Shown: positions 1-6,151, numbered from the stretch's first letter. The stretch is DNA of 7,332 nucleotides from Thiotrichaceae bacterium (GCA_026992705.1 JALWYT010000101.1:1-7332); one strand, 5' to 3'. Numbers and translations are program-made. Notes: generated from the letters alone by a model not told the origin.

Positions 1-551
1 CTATTATCATTAGCCACTGATAGGTTTTTATAATTTTCCCACTCTCCCCGTACCATTACACCATCTGATAACTCATAATCTACTCCTATACCATAGACTG
101 GATTAATATTGTCACTGTAATTACTTTCTGTTGAGTTATTTGTATTTTGTTTAAAAACACCGGCTCTACCAAATAACTTAATACTTTCGTTAATAGGATA
201 AGTAGCAAGTAAACTCGCTGTTAAGCCCTTAATTTTAGATGTATCTGTCGTATTATTTTCTTGTTCACCTAATCTTCCTAAGTTTGCGTAACCTACTTCA
301 GCTTTTACCATATCACTGAGTGGATAACCACCATATATTTTCCAGATTTTTCCTTTAATTTCACAAATTGAAAGGTTTTGACAAATGTCTTTAGATTTTG
401 CTGAACCAATATTCGCACCAAGATAATATTTCGGTTCGGTATTCACACGATGATTACTAAATGGCTTATAAGGTGTTGCTGCATTTGTGGTGGATGAAAA
501 TAGGTAAATTGTTACACCAAAAATTAAAAAATTAGAGGAGTATTTTTTCAT
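1..551 (-). CDS. OmpA-like outer-membrane beta-barrel protein (3' end beyond the window)
   Basis: The reading frame opens with ATG at 551-549 and stays open for 183 codons to the left edge. It was read by direct translation. Residues 1-24 form a Sec signal peptide: MKK, then a hydrophobic core, then TTNA with likely cleavage after Ala24. The mature part alternates polar and hydrophobic residues as beta-strands do: YYLGANIG (42-49), IWKIYGGYPL (69-78), VKAEVGYANLG (82-92), GLTASLLATYPI (109-120), IKLFGRAGVF (124-133) and PVYGIGVDYEL (151-161). Two cysteines (57 and 63) lie in the first surface loop, just before the conserved W-x-x-x-GGY strand; in this family such a pair may form a disulfide. 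This resembles the eight-stranded OmpA-like barrel domain, usually about 190-220 residues, so most of it is present. A good ribosome-binding site precedes the start. A 289-base gap separates it from the upstream operon, so it probably has its own promoter. A C-terminal peptidoglycan-binding domain beyond the edge cannot be excluded. Confidence 0.85.
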   Translation of the reverse strand, partial: MKKYSSNFLIFGVTIYLFSSTTNAATPYKPFSNHRVNTEPKYYLGANIGSAKSKDICQNLSICEIKGKIWKIYGGYPLSDMVKAEVGYANLGRLGEQENNTTDTSKIKGLTASLLATYPINESIKLFGRAGVFKQNTNNSTESNYSDNINPVYGIGVDYELSDGVMVRGEWENYKNLSVANDN

Positions 552-558
552 AATTGAA

Positions 559-565
559 CCTTCTT
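559..565 (-). promoter_or_regulatory. Ribosome-binding site of the barrel gene
   Basis: On the minus strand AAGAAGG lies 7 bases before the ATG at 551. It is the strongest Shine-Dalgarno sequence in the window and fixes the start of the outer-membrane protein gene, which the signal peptide also supports. Confidence 0.8.
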
Positions 566-576
566 TTTATTATTTT

Positions 577-616
577 ATCTGTATCCTAGAATTGTAGTCA
601 TACAATGGATTCAGAT
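577..616 (-). promoter_or_regulatory. Imperfect 40-base stem-loop upstream of the barrel gene
   Basis: On the minus strand ATCTGAATCC (616-607) can pair with GGATACAGAT (586-577) with one mismatch (611/582). Inside it ATTGTA (606-601) pairs perfectly with TACAAT (596-591) around a TGAC loop; four bases, TCTA (590-587), bulge on the 3' side. Fifteen of 16 stem positions pair. It ends 11 bases before the ribosome-binding site and has no T-run after it in either direction, so it is not an intrinsic terminator. It could be a 5'-leader structure controlling mRNA stability or translation, as leader stem-loops do for some outer-membrane protein mRNAs, or a DNA operator. A -10-like TATGAT (620-615) overlaps its left arm; if that is the real -10, only part of the stem would be transcribed. 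Confidence 0.5.
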
Positions 617-834
617 CATACATACTACATAAATAGACTTTATGATAAATGAATATAAATTATTAATTGATTCTATTTATGGCTTGGTAAATCATTCTTA
701 GAAAAAGTTCAATTTTTTTATTATTATGGAATTGTTAAATCTACTAGCACGAAAAATACAATTAGATAGTTTTAGTTATAAATAAAATACATCCATGTAA
801 GTTTTACAATAGCTTCCTTCGCTAAATAGAATAG

Positions 835-851
835 TTATGATTAAATCATAA
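835..851. repeat. Short perfect inverted repeat over the copD-like stop codon
   Basis: TTATGAT-TAA-ATCATAA is a perfect 7-base inverted repeat with a 3-base centre, overlapping the TAA stop of the copD-like gene. Its stem is nearly all A/T and no T-run follows on the minus strand, so it is at best a weak mRNA-end structure and may be chance in such AT-rich DNA. Confidence 0.3.
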
Positions 852-1299
852 ATTTGCCATAGGTTGCCACAATAATAGTAACAAGACCAATGCTTGTGTT
901 GATAGCAACTAAAATACGAATTTGGTTAAGAGCTTTACTTCCAGCGTGCCAATCTTTATTGTTAACAGCATTACATAGACGCTTATAGGGAGCAAAGAAA
1001 ACATGTAAATAAATAAGTACCATGATAATACCTAAGCTATGCATAATATGAATAAAGACAGGAGCATTACTGAAACCTCCGAAAGGGACTAATAACATCC
1101 AATATCCACTCACTAATATAGTAGCAATAGAAATCCATACCCAAAGAAAGAATTTACTAAACACAGTTTTCCATAAATGCAAACGATACGGTGGTTCTAA
1201 CACAGCTGCTGCCGCAGGGCGTAAAGCCATATACGCAAAGAACATTCCACCAACCCAAATAACAACAAACAAAACATGTAGTGTAAGAGCAATTTTCAT
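841..1299 (-). CDS. CopD-like four-helix membrane protein
   Basis: A 152-residue inner-membrane protein with four predicted helices at about 4-26, 50-71, 80-104 and 129-148. It matches the small stand-alone CopD type: LHVLFVVIWVGGMFFAYMALRPAA at 7-30 (split here by its parts H8, W15, G17-G18 and R27-P28), FFLWVW at 50-55, SGYWM at 64-68, the His pair H84/H87, H99 in LHVFFAPY, and the N-Q-I-R and I-N motifs before helix 4. The family belongs to the copper-resistance-D domain; its conserved histidines are candidate haem or metal ligands, but the function of these short forms is not established. The start ATG is 10 bases after the wzc-like stop, and its ribosome-binding site overlaps that stop, so the two are probably co-translated. 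No polysaccharide role is evident; it may simply be the last gene of the operon. The fold call is firm, the function open. Confidence 0.85.
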   Translation of the reverse strand: MKIALTLHVLFVVIWVGGMFFAYMALRPAAAAVLEPPYRLHLWKTVFSKFFLWVWISIATILVSGYWMLLVPFGGFSNAPVFIHIMHSLGIIMVLIYLHVFFAPYKRLCNAVNNKDWHAGSKALNQIRILVAINTSIGLVTIIVATYGKFMI

Positions 1300-1305
1300 T
1301 TACGA

Positions 1306-1312
1306 TTCCTTA
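1306..1312 (-). promoter_or_regulatory. Ribosome-binding site fused to the wzc stop codon
   Basis: Minus-strand TAAGGAA contains both the wzc-like TAA stop (1312-1310) and the AGGAA Shine-Dalgarno core (1310-1306), 6 bases before the copD-like ATG at 1299. Ribosomes ending on wzc would stop exactly over this site, an arrangement typical of translational coupling. Confidence 0.7.
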
Positions 1313-3286
1313 TAATTTCTTTAACGATTCAAATATCGAACTAAACTTACCTTGTTTTGGCAAGTTTCGGTTAGTTTCTACACTGTATTCAAGGTAATTA
1401 TAGGCATAGTCACTTTTTTCCATATCAACAAAAGTTAATAATGTGCCGATAATATTACCCTTTGCTTGTTTGATACGGTTTAAGCTACTGATAATAGTAT
1501 GTTTATCGGTTTCACCCGATTGAATAACAAAGACAGTTGAGCTCGCTAAGTTGGCAAGAATTAGAGCATCTGATAAGCCAAGTACAGGAGCCCCATCAAC
1601 AATAACATGATCATATTTATTAGCAACAAGCGTAAATAATTTCTCCATTCTAAGATTAGAAAGGAGACCGACAGGATCATGAGTAAATTTTCCTGAACTA
1701 ATGATATATAAATCAGGGATTTCAGTGGAACGGATTACATTTTTTGGTTCAGCATCACCAAGTAATAATTCAGATAACCCCATATCCTGCTCTTCGTTAA
1801 ATATTTTATGAATACTGGGATTACGTAGATCAGCATCTATTAATAAGACAGAACGCCCTGATTGGGCATATACAGTGGCTAGGTTACTTGCTATGGTTGA
1901 TTTGCCTTCACTAGAACGAGTACTAGTGATAAAAATTAGTCTACTTTCTGTATCGTCAGCAAGAAACTTAATACTAGTGCGAAACGTACGAAACGCTTCA
2001 GCAAAGTGTGAATGGGGTTCATGATAGCTGAGTAAGCCGATTTCGTGTTTAATGTTTCTCTCAACGGTTGGGATAATCCCTAAATTGGGTAATTTTGTGG
2101 TACGTTCAAGCTCATCTACATCAGTAATTGTGTCATCTAAATATTCAATCAAAAAAGCATAAGCTATACCTAGTAGAAAACCAATGAATGAACCCAATAG
2201 TAAATTTAATAAAAGTTTAGGTTTATATTTTTTCTTCGGTGGAATTGCATCATCGACAATTGAAATTCGACTATTTCCAGAACTGGCAATATCAACCTGA
2301 CGTAGTTTTTCTTTAAGATCTAATAAGGTAGTTTGTAAGCTATCAACATTACTTTCAAGTGTATCAAGACGAATATATTGTGCCTGTAAGCCTGAAATAC
2401 CCGCTTTTACTCGTTCTAGTTGGATTCTAAGACTTTTTTCTTCGTTAACTGCATTCGTGTACTCTTTAGGTGGATGTTGTTTTTCTCGTGCTGATAGTTT
2501 TGCTTCAAGTGCAATTTTCTTACGTAATGCTTCTGCATGTTGAGCCTTAAGTTCTTTAATATTTTGATAAGGATTTGAATCTGTCTCATCTGAATCCACT
2601 AAGTCATTATCTTTTTTAAATTTAGCAACTGCATCAGTTGCTGTATCGAGTTGTTTTTGTACTGAATCAATTTGTTTTTCTAAGCGTTCACGTATTGCTT
2701 TCGTTGCCGCTTTGTATTTATTTTGATTACGTTCAATAAAAGTTGCCGCAATTTCATTGACAATATCTGCCGCCATTTTTGGATCATCTGCATCATAGCT
2801 AATTAAAACTAGGCGTGAAGTATTAATGGGTTTTATTGTGATATTATCAATAAACATGCCTGCTAAATCAGGAGAGTCATCAACAGTATTTAGATGTAAA
2901 AGTGATTTAATTTGATGGATAATGCCGGTTTTAGCAATATCATCAGCCAGTTTAAGTTTTTCAATGACCTTATTGGCAATAGAACGACTTTTGATGAGTT
3001 CATATTGCGTTTGATAAAAGTCACGAGTATCACGTGGATCATCGCCATTAATAAACCCAGAATCGGTGATACTGGCAATTTTTCTTTCAATTTCAACCAG
3101 TGTGCTTGCACGATACACGGGTTTCATTAATAAAGTGATAGTTAAACTCAGTAGGAAAAATATTGTAATAAAAAGTAAAATAAGACGCCGGCGACGAATA
3201 ATCGTGTGCCAAAATTCTTTTAAGTCTAGACCTTCATGAGAGCTTTCTAGTATCTTATCTGGATAGTAAGTATCTGTTTTTTTCAT
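1310..3286 (-). CDS. Wzc-like chain-length regulator / bacterial tyrosine autokinase
   Basis: This 658-residue inner-membrane protein controls polymer length and export and phosphorylates itself on tyrosines. The order is: basic cytoplasmic end; helix 1 (about 35-54); Wzz domain with a periplasmic coiled coil (about 190-335); GNVR-type region; proline/lysine-rich IPPKKKYKPK (348-357) before helix 2 (358-381); then the cytoplasmic kinase. Kinase marks are the E-x2-R-x2-R oligomer helix (E430, R433, R436), Walker A ending EGKST (460-464, K462), Walker A' LLIDADLR (481-488), Walker B VIVDGAP (561-567), and a tyrosine cluster Y627, Y629, Y631 and Y634. The family usually shows a proline two residues before the Walker A glutamate and DxPP in Walker B; here they are S458 and DGAP. 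A 24-residue tail follows the tyrosines. The start lies 9 bases after the acyltransferase stop and has no clear Shine-Dalgarno, but no other early Met exists. Wzc/EpsB-type names would fit; no Wza or Wzb gene is nearby. Confidence 0.95.
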   Translation of the reverse strand: MKKTDTYYPDKILESSHEGLDLKEFWHTIIRRRRLILLFITIFFLLSLTITLLMKPVYRASTLVEIERKIASITDSGFINGDDPRDTRDFYQTQYELIKSRSIANKVIEKLKLADDIAKTGIIHQIKSLLHLNTVDDSPDLAGMFIDNITIKPINTSRLVLISYDADDPKMAADIVNEIAATFIERNQNKYKAATKAIRERLEKQIDSVQKQLDTATDAVAKFKKDNDLVDSDETDSNPYQNIKELKAQHAEALRKKIALEAKLSAREKQHPPKEYTNAVNEEKSLRIQLERVKAGISGLQAQYIRLDTLESNVDSLQTTLLDLKEKLRQVDIASSGNSRISIVDDAIPPKKKYKPKLLLNLLLGSFIGFLLGIAYAFLIEYLDDTITDVDELERTTKLPNLGIIPTVERNIKHEIGLLSYHEPHSHFAEAFRTFRTSIKFLADDTESRLIFITSTRSSEGKSTIASNLATVYAQSGRSVLLIDADLRNPSIHKIFNEEQDMGLSELLLGDAEPKNVIRSTEIPDLYIISSGKFTHDPVGLLSNLRMEKLFTLVANKYDHVIVDGAPVLGLSDALILANLASSTVFVIQSGETDKHTIISSLNRIKQAKGNIIGTLLTFVDMEKSDYAYNYLEYSVETNRNLPKQGKFSSIFESLKKL

Positions 3287-3295
3287 GTTAATTTA

Positions 3296-4390
3296 TTAAT
3301 TATTGTGGCTCGAATGAGAACGATACCACAGATTGATGCTCTGTCTTAATGGTGTTTCAAATAGTTTATACGATAAAATTGATACCACAATCAGTAAAAA
3401 TAAATATAGATAAAAGTGTATAAATTCTGATAGTGGGAGGTATTTTGCAATTGTACTATGGTATATGCCATAAATAGGTCGTTGTAAAATATACAGAGAG
3501 TAGCTTGCTTCACCGAGTAATACAAACCATGAAAAGCTAAAGAATGTTGCAATTTTTCCTTGTTCTCTAGCAAGTAATACAATAGAGAGTAAGAATAGGG
3601 GAGCAATTAGACCATTGGTATAGTCAATTTTTATCGCTAACCACGCCTCAAAATTTGGACGAATAATGAGTAAAATAGCAATTACAAGTAAAGTAAATAA
3701 CAATAATAAACTATTGTATGGATAGTACTTTTTCAATAACCACTTATCTTTATAATATACCCCAACAAGTAAACCAATCATAAAGGTATTGATATGCATA
3801 ATGGGGTTGTAATAAATAAAGTCATGCAAATGATTTTGTGGTGTATAGGCTAAACTATTGACTAGATAAGTGTGTGTTACTTGGGTAATTAACCAAACAA
3901 TAATGCTTAATACCAATAATAATTTGAAACGTCCCCGATAAATAAGTGCAAGTAATGCTGGAAAACATAGGTAAAAAAAGCTTTCTACTGATAGTGACCA
4001 ACCAGGGCTATTGAGACTTAACGGGTAGCCTGGAATCCATGCCTGAAGCATTAATAAATTAAGTAATAAAGTGCCGATTGGTTGCCCCATTGTTTTGAGA
4101 TTGGCAGTAAAAACCAATAGCAAAGCAACTAAATAAACAGGATAAATACGAGCAAAGCGTGCGATCCAATATTTCCATTTATTAAAGCATTGTGGCTTAT
4201 TAGGTTGGTAGTAGGCAATTGCCATAATAAAACCAGACAAAGCATAAAAATAACTAACGGCAATCGGTCCTGCCTGAAATAGCTTATCAAATGGTTGAAT
4301 ATTGAAAGGTTGGATATTGCTGCCATAGTGAAAAAAAACAACGGTTAAGGCAGCAATAAAGCGGGTGAAAGTGAGGTGTTCAAGTCGCAT
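3296..4390 (-). CDS. Membrane acyltransferase, AT3 family (polysaccharide O-acyl transfer)
   Basis: A 364-residue multi-span inner-membrane protein (about ten hydrophobic segments) of the acyltransferase 3 family, which passes acyl groups, most often acetyl, to sugars. It shows the family's R-x10-H motif at R10-H21 in the first helix, FYALSGF (48-54), the basic R78-x-x-R81-I-Y-P motif, WSLSVESFFY with E136 (131-140), and the closing F-E-x-P-x-R (344-349). The usual late 'Y-x-L-Y-x-x-H-x-P' motif reads YSLYILQRP (297-305), with Gln303 where His is common. Residues 25-34 are a tandem NIQPF pair. It starts 33 bases after the wcaJ-like gene with no clear Shine-Dalgarno; the first helix begins at once, which supports this Met. 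Between wcaJ-like and wzc-like genes it most likely acylates the polysaccharide repeat unit. The acyl group and acceptor sugar cannot be read from sequence. Confidence 0.92.
   Translation of the reverse strand: MRLEHLTFTRFIAALTVVFFHYGSNIQPFNIQPFDKLFQAGPIAVSYFYALSGFIMAIAYYQPNKPQCFNKWKYWIARFARIYPVYLVALLLVFTANLKTMGQPIGTLLLNLLMLQAWIPGYPLSLNSPGWSLSVESFFYLCFPALLALIYRGRFKLLLVLSIIVWLITQVTHTYLVNSLAYTPQNHLHDFIYYNPIMHINTFMIGLLVGVYYKDKWLLKKYYPYNSLLLLFTLLVIAILLIIRPNFEAWLAIKIDYTNGLIAPLFLLSIVLLAREQGKIATFFSFSWFVLLGEASYSLYILQRPIYGIYHSTIAKYLPLSEFIHFYLYLFLLIVVSILSYKLFETPLRQSINLWYRSHSSHNN
4289..4318 (-). repeat. Tandem 15-base duplication (NIQPF twice) in the acyltransferase
   Basis: Two adjacent 15-base units each encode NIQPF (residues 25-29 and 30-34), in the short loop after the R-x10-H helix. 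They differ at three positions, all synonymous third-codon bases (ATC/ATT, CCT/CCA, TTC/TTT). Confidence 0.7.
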
Positions 4391-4423
4391 TAGAGTGAGC
4401 GTATCGGCAAATGGTTTAGCTTA

Positions 4424-5809
4424 TTAATAAGCATTTTTACTGGAGAAGCCTTTAATAAGGCTGATTAAAATAATTTTTATGTCAAGCCATAAACTCCAAT
4501 TACGGATGTACTCTAAATCATACTCAACACGCTTTTCCATTTTGTATAGTTCGTTGGTTTCTCCTCGCCAGCCATTAATCTGTGCCCAGCCTGTTATGCC
4601 CGGTTTAATCAAATGGCGTAGCATATAGCCCGGGATCTTTTTGCGATAAATATTGTTGTGGGCAATCGCGTGGGGTCTAGGACCGACTATTGACATATGA
4701 CCTTGTAGCACATTAAAGAACTGAGGTAATTCATCGAGTGAGGTTTTTCGTAAGAATTTGCCAAAAGTAGTCACTCGCTGATCATTTTTACTTGCCTGTT
4801 TAATATTGTCACCATCTTCACAGACTGTCATACTGCGGAATTTCCAGACAACAAATTCTTCACCTCTTGCTCCAGTTCGTTTTTGTTTAAAGATAACGGG
4901 ACCGCGGGAAGTGAGCTTAATACCAATTGATATTGCCAATAAAAGCGGTGAAATAATTAGTAAGATAATACTAGCAATTACAATATCTTCTAGGCGTTTT
5001 ACATAAATATTATGAGCGGTTAAAGGTGTCTCATGGATACATAGAATAGGGGTATTCGCTAGTTCGATATATTTGCTTTTCAGTAGATTTGAAGTGAAAT
5101 AATCAGGGATTAAGCGTATTGGGGTAATGCTTTCTGATAATTGTTCTAATAATTTAGTGGTACGCTCTTTTGCTTCAATAGGGAGAGCAATATAAATTTG
5201 ATCCCATTTACCTGATTCAGCTGCTTCGATTAATTTATTAAAACCACCAATATGCTTAGATTTTGTATCTTCTGGAAGCCTTTTAGTATCTATTCTATCA
5301 TCATAAAATCCTGCTACTTGGTAGCCACCATCAGGATTATGTTCTAAATCATGGGCAAATCGCAAACCGTGTTCTGTTAAACCTGCAATGACAACTTTTC
5401 GGTTATTAAGTCCAAGGTATTTTAAGTAACGGAAAACTTTGCGGAGTAAGTGGCGACAGAGAAGCAGTAAAATAGGGGTGACAAATAACCAACTGGCTAA
5501 GACAATGCGTGAAAAATCAGCTGTTGACTTTGTTGCAAATGCTGTAAAGATTAGCAACATAAAGGTAATTAACCATGTTACAACAACCCTAACGGACTCA
5601 TCACGAAGAAATGAACGACCACCCCAAGAGGTGTAAATTTCAGTAAAGCGACCAACTAAGCCAAAAAGAAGTGAACCTAAAAGCCCGGCAAGCAAATAGC
5701 CTGAGGCATTGTAGCCCCCCGAATAGAATGAGGCGATATAGAGCGTTGTTAAAATGACGAGAATATCTACGCTCCGATAGATAATCTCTGAATTTATTAT
5801 CTTTTTCAC
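4424..5809 (-). CDS. wcaJ: Undecaprenyl-phosphate glucose phosphotransferase (WcaJ type)
   Basis: This 461-residue enzyme starts repeat-unit synthesis by moving a sugar 1-phosphate, most likely glucose 1-phosphate from UDP-glucose, to undecaprenyl phosphate on the cytoplasmic face. Four N-terminal helices (about 14-30, 39-56, 74-92, 103-120) lead to a Rossmann-like CoA-binding-3 domain beginning VVIAGLTEHG (139-148). After a hydrophobic hairpin helix with P288 (274-297) comes the bacterial sugar transferase domain (about 269-455): KFRSM (323-327), the catalytic Asp-Glu pair D359-E360 in SLDELPQ, GPRPH (376-380), PGITGWAQINGWRGET (403-418) and the end VEYDLEYIRNWSLWLDIK (428-445). The WRGET and closing regions are those of the glucose-specific WcaJ group. 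The start is GTG at 5809; an in-frame stop at 5836-5834 and no in-frame ATG between leave no better choice. The gene ends with two stops, TAATAA (4426-4421). The acyltransferase follows in the same operon. Confidence 0.95.
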   Translation of the reverse strand: MKKIINSEIIYRSVDILVILTTLYIASFYSGGYNASGYLLAGLLGSLLFGLVGRFTEIYTSWGGRSFLRDESVRVVVTWLITFMLLIFTAFATKSTADFSRIVLASWLFVTPILLLLCRHLLRKVFRYLKYLGLNNRKVVIAGLTEHGLRFAHDLEHNPDGGYQVAGFYDDRIDTKRLPEDTKSKHIGGFNKLIEAAESGKWDQIYIALPIEAKERTTKLLEQLSESITPIRLIPDYFTSNLLKSKYIELANTPILCIHETPLTAHNIYVKRLEDIVIASIILLIISPLLLAISIGIKLTSRGPVIFKQKRTGARGEEFVVWKFRSMTVCEDGDNIKQASKNDQRVTTFGKFLRKTSLDELPQFFNVLQGHMSIVGPRPHAIAHNNIYRKKIPGYMLRHLIKPGITGWAQINGWRGETNELYKMEKRVEYDLEYIRNWSLWLDIKIILISLIKGFSSKNAY

Positions 5810-5820
5810 ACCAACACCAT
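5806..5820 (-). other. Possible five-codon minicistron overlapping the wcaJ start
   Basis: On the minus strand ATG GTG TTG GTG TGA (5820-5806) ends with a TGA that overlaps the wcaJ-like GTG start (5809-5807) as GTGA. Such an overlap can deliver ribosomes to a weak start by reinitiation, and this GTG start has no good Shine-Dalgarno. The minicistron's own binding site is also poor (AAAGA directly before its ATG), so this is only a possibility. Confidence 0.25.
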
Positions 5821-5930
5821 TCTTTGTTGTTAGTTATGTAAGCTGTGACCAAGTCATCAATCTTTTTTCTCAAGGAAATTCGATTTGACTTAATCAGAGC
5901 TTCAATGATCAAATTCATTCCATGACACGA

Positions 5931-5948
5931 CACTCAAAAAATCCTTCT
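5931..5948 (-). promoter_or_regulatory. Shine-Dalgarno plus GTG of a doubtful small frame
   Basis: AGAAGGA (5948-5942) sits 8 bases before GTG (5933-5931), a better initiation signal than that of the neighbouring wcaJ-like gene. The frame it opens continues out of register across the wcaJ start and stops at 5640. Only about its first 42 codons lie outside wcaJ. This may be chance, a leader peptide or a remnant of an older gene. Confidence 0.3.
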
Positions 5949-6028
5949 CGACTCGCATTCGATCAAAATAGAATATACTCAATCAGTTAGCTTTTAGACA
6001 CTTCATGACTTGCTACAAAATAGCTATC

Positions 6029-6060
6029 TTTTGCAATTATTGTGCAAAATTTTGGCAATT
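6029..6060. promoter_or_regulatory. Cluster of TTTTGCA-type repeats, possible operator
   Basis: TTTTGCA (6029-6035) and TGCAAAA (6043-6049) form a perfect 7-base inverted repeat with a 7-base centre. A third copy, TTTTGGCAATT (6050-6060), directly repeats TTTTGCAATT (6029-6038) with starts 21 bases apart, about two helical turns. CAAAATTTTG (6045-6054) is itself a palindrome. This looks like a multi-site protein-binding region upstream of wcaJ, about 40-65 bases past the -10 hexamer on the minus strand. The regulator is unknown and the AT-rich base content raises the chance of coincidence. Confidence 0.35.
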
Positions 6061-6091
6061 CTATCTGAATGTGAGATGAATTTCTTTCTTA

Positions 6092-6097
6092 ATTATA
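6092..6097 (-). promoter_or_regulatory. Consensus -10 hexamer, possible promoter for the wcaJ block
   Basis: Minus-strand TATAAT matches the sigma-70 -10 consensus exactly and lies in the gap before wcaJ. No TTGACA-like -35 stands at 16-18 bases (the sequence there is CAAGAA or similar) and there is no TGn extension. If used, it would give a leader of roughly 275 bases carrying the repeat cluster. Weak evidence. Confidence 0.25.
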
Positions 6098-6151
6098 TAC
6101 TCTGAGCGTTTTTTTTCTTGTTTGTTTTACGTTCATATAAATATGGATAAT

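Larger units (their letters stand above)
552..840. other. 289-base non-coding gap between copD-like and barrel genes
   Basis: This very AT-rich stretch has no credible reading frame on either strand. It holds the ribosome-binding site and stem-loop of the barrel gene and should hold its promoter. I found -35-like TTGAAC (712-707) and -10-like TATATT (657-652) and TATGAT (620-615) on the minus strand, but no pair with proper spacing. Short dyads occur at 791-802 (TACATCCATGTA) and around the copD-like stop codon, none with a GC-rich stem plus T-run. The end of the upstream operon transcript is therefore not visible, and read-through is possible. Confidence 0.6.
5810..6151. other. 342-base non-coding gap before wcaJ
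   Basis: No frame here encodes a recognisable protein; the upstream glycosyltransferase ends naturally at 6152. The gap is long for the inside of this otherwise tight operon and most likely holds a promoter and leader for the wcaJ-acyltransferase-wzc-copD block. It contains a consensus -10 hexamer, a cluster of TTTTGCA-type repeats, a small GCTA-TTTTG-TAGC hairpin (6023-6011), an A8 run (minus strand, 6116-6109), and a short frame from GTG 5933 with a good Shine-Dalgarno that runs out of frame into wcaJ. I saw no JUMPstart/ops element and no strong terminator. Confidence 0.6.

Noticed and set aside
791..802. TACATCCATGTA dyad followed by a T-rich stretch as terminator of the operon
   Set aside because: The perfect form would need a 2-base loop; the allowable 4-pair AT-rich stem is too weak for an intrinsic terminator.
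2912..3130. Plus-strand open frame opposite the wzc-like gene
   Set aside because: It lies wholly inside the strongly supported autokinase, has no ribosome-binding site worth noting and resembles no protein I know.
3391..3606. Out-of-frame minus-strand frames within the acyltransferase (also 4129-4341) and within wzc (2890-3111)
   Set aside because: They are same-strand shadows of genes with clear motifs and have no own initiation context.
4806..5006. Plus-strand open frame opposite wcaJ; likewise 5439-5636
   Set aside because: Both are antisense to conserved WcaJ domains and show no domain features.
5886..5990. Plus-strand peptide ending in RLAFDQNRIYSIS in the gap before wcaJ
   Set aside because: Protein-like at first sight, but only about 34 codons between stops, no ribosome-binding site before its ATG and no family recognised.
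6095..6120. T8 run on the plus strand after CTCTGAGCG as an intrinsic terminator
   Set aside because: The bases before the T-run form no stem longer than three pairs, and no plus-strand gene ends there. On the minus strand it is an A-run, so it cannot end the operon.
6073..6151. C-terminal extension of the second glycosyltransferase through a frameshift (frame ending KNAQSI)
   Set aside because: The in-frame end QWEKDLSSR matches the natural ending of related enzymes, so the open stretch beyond is probably chance.
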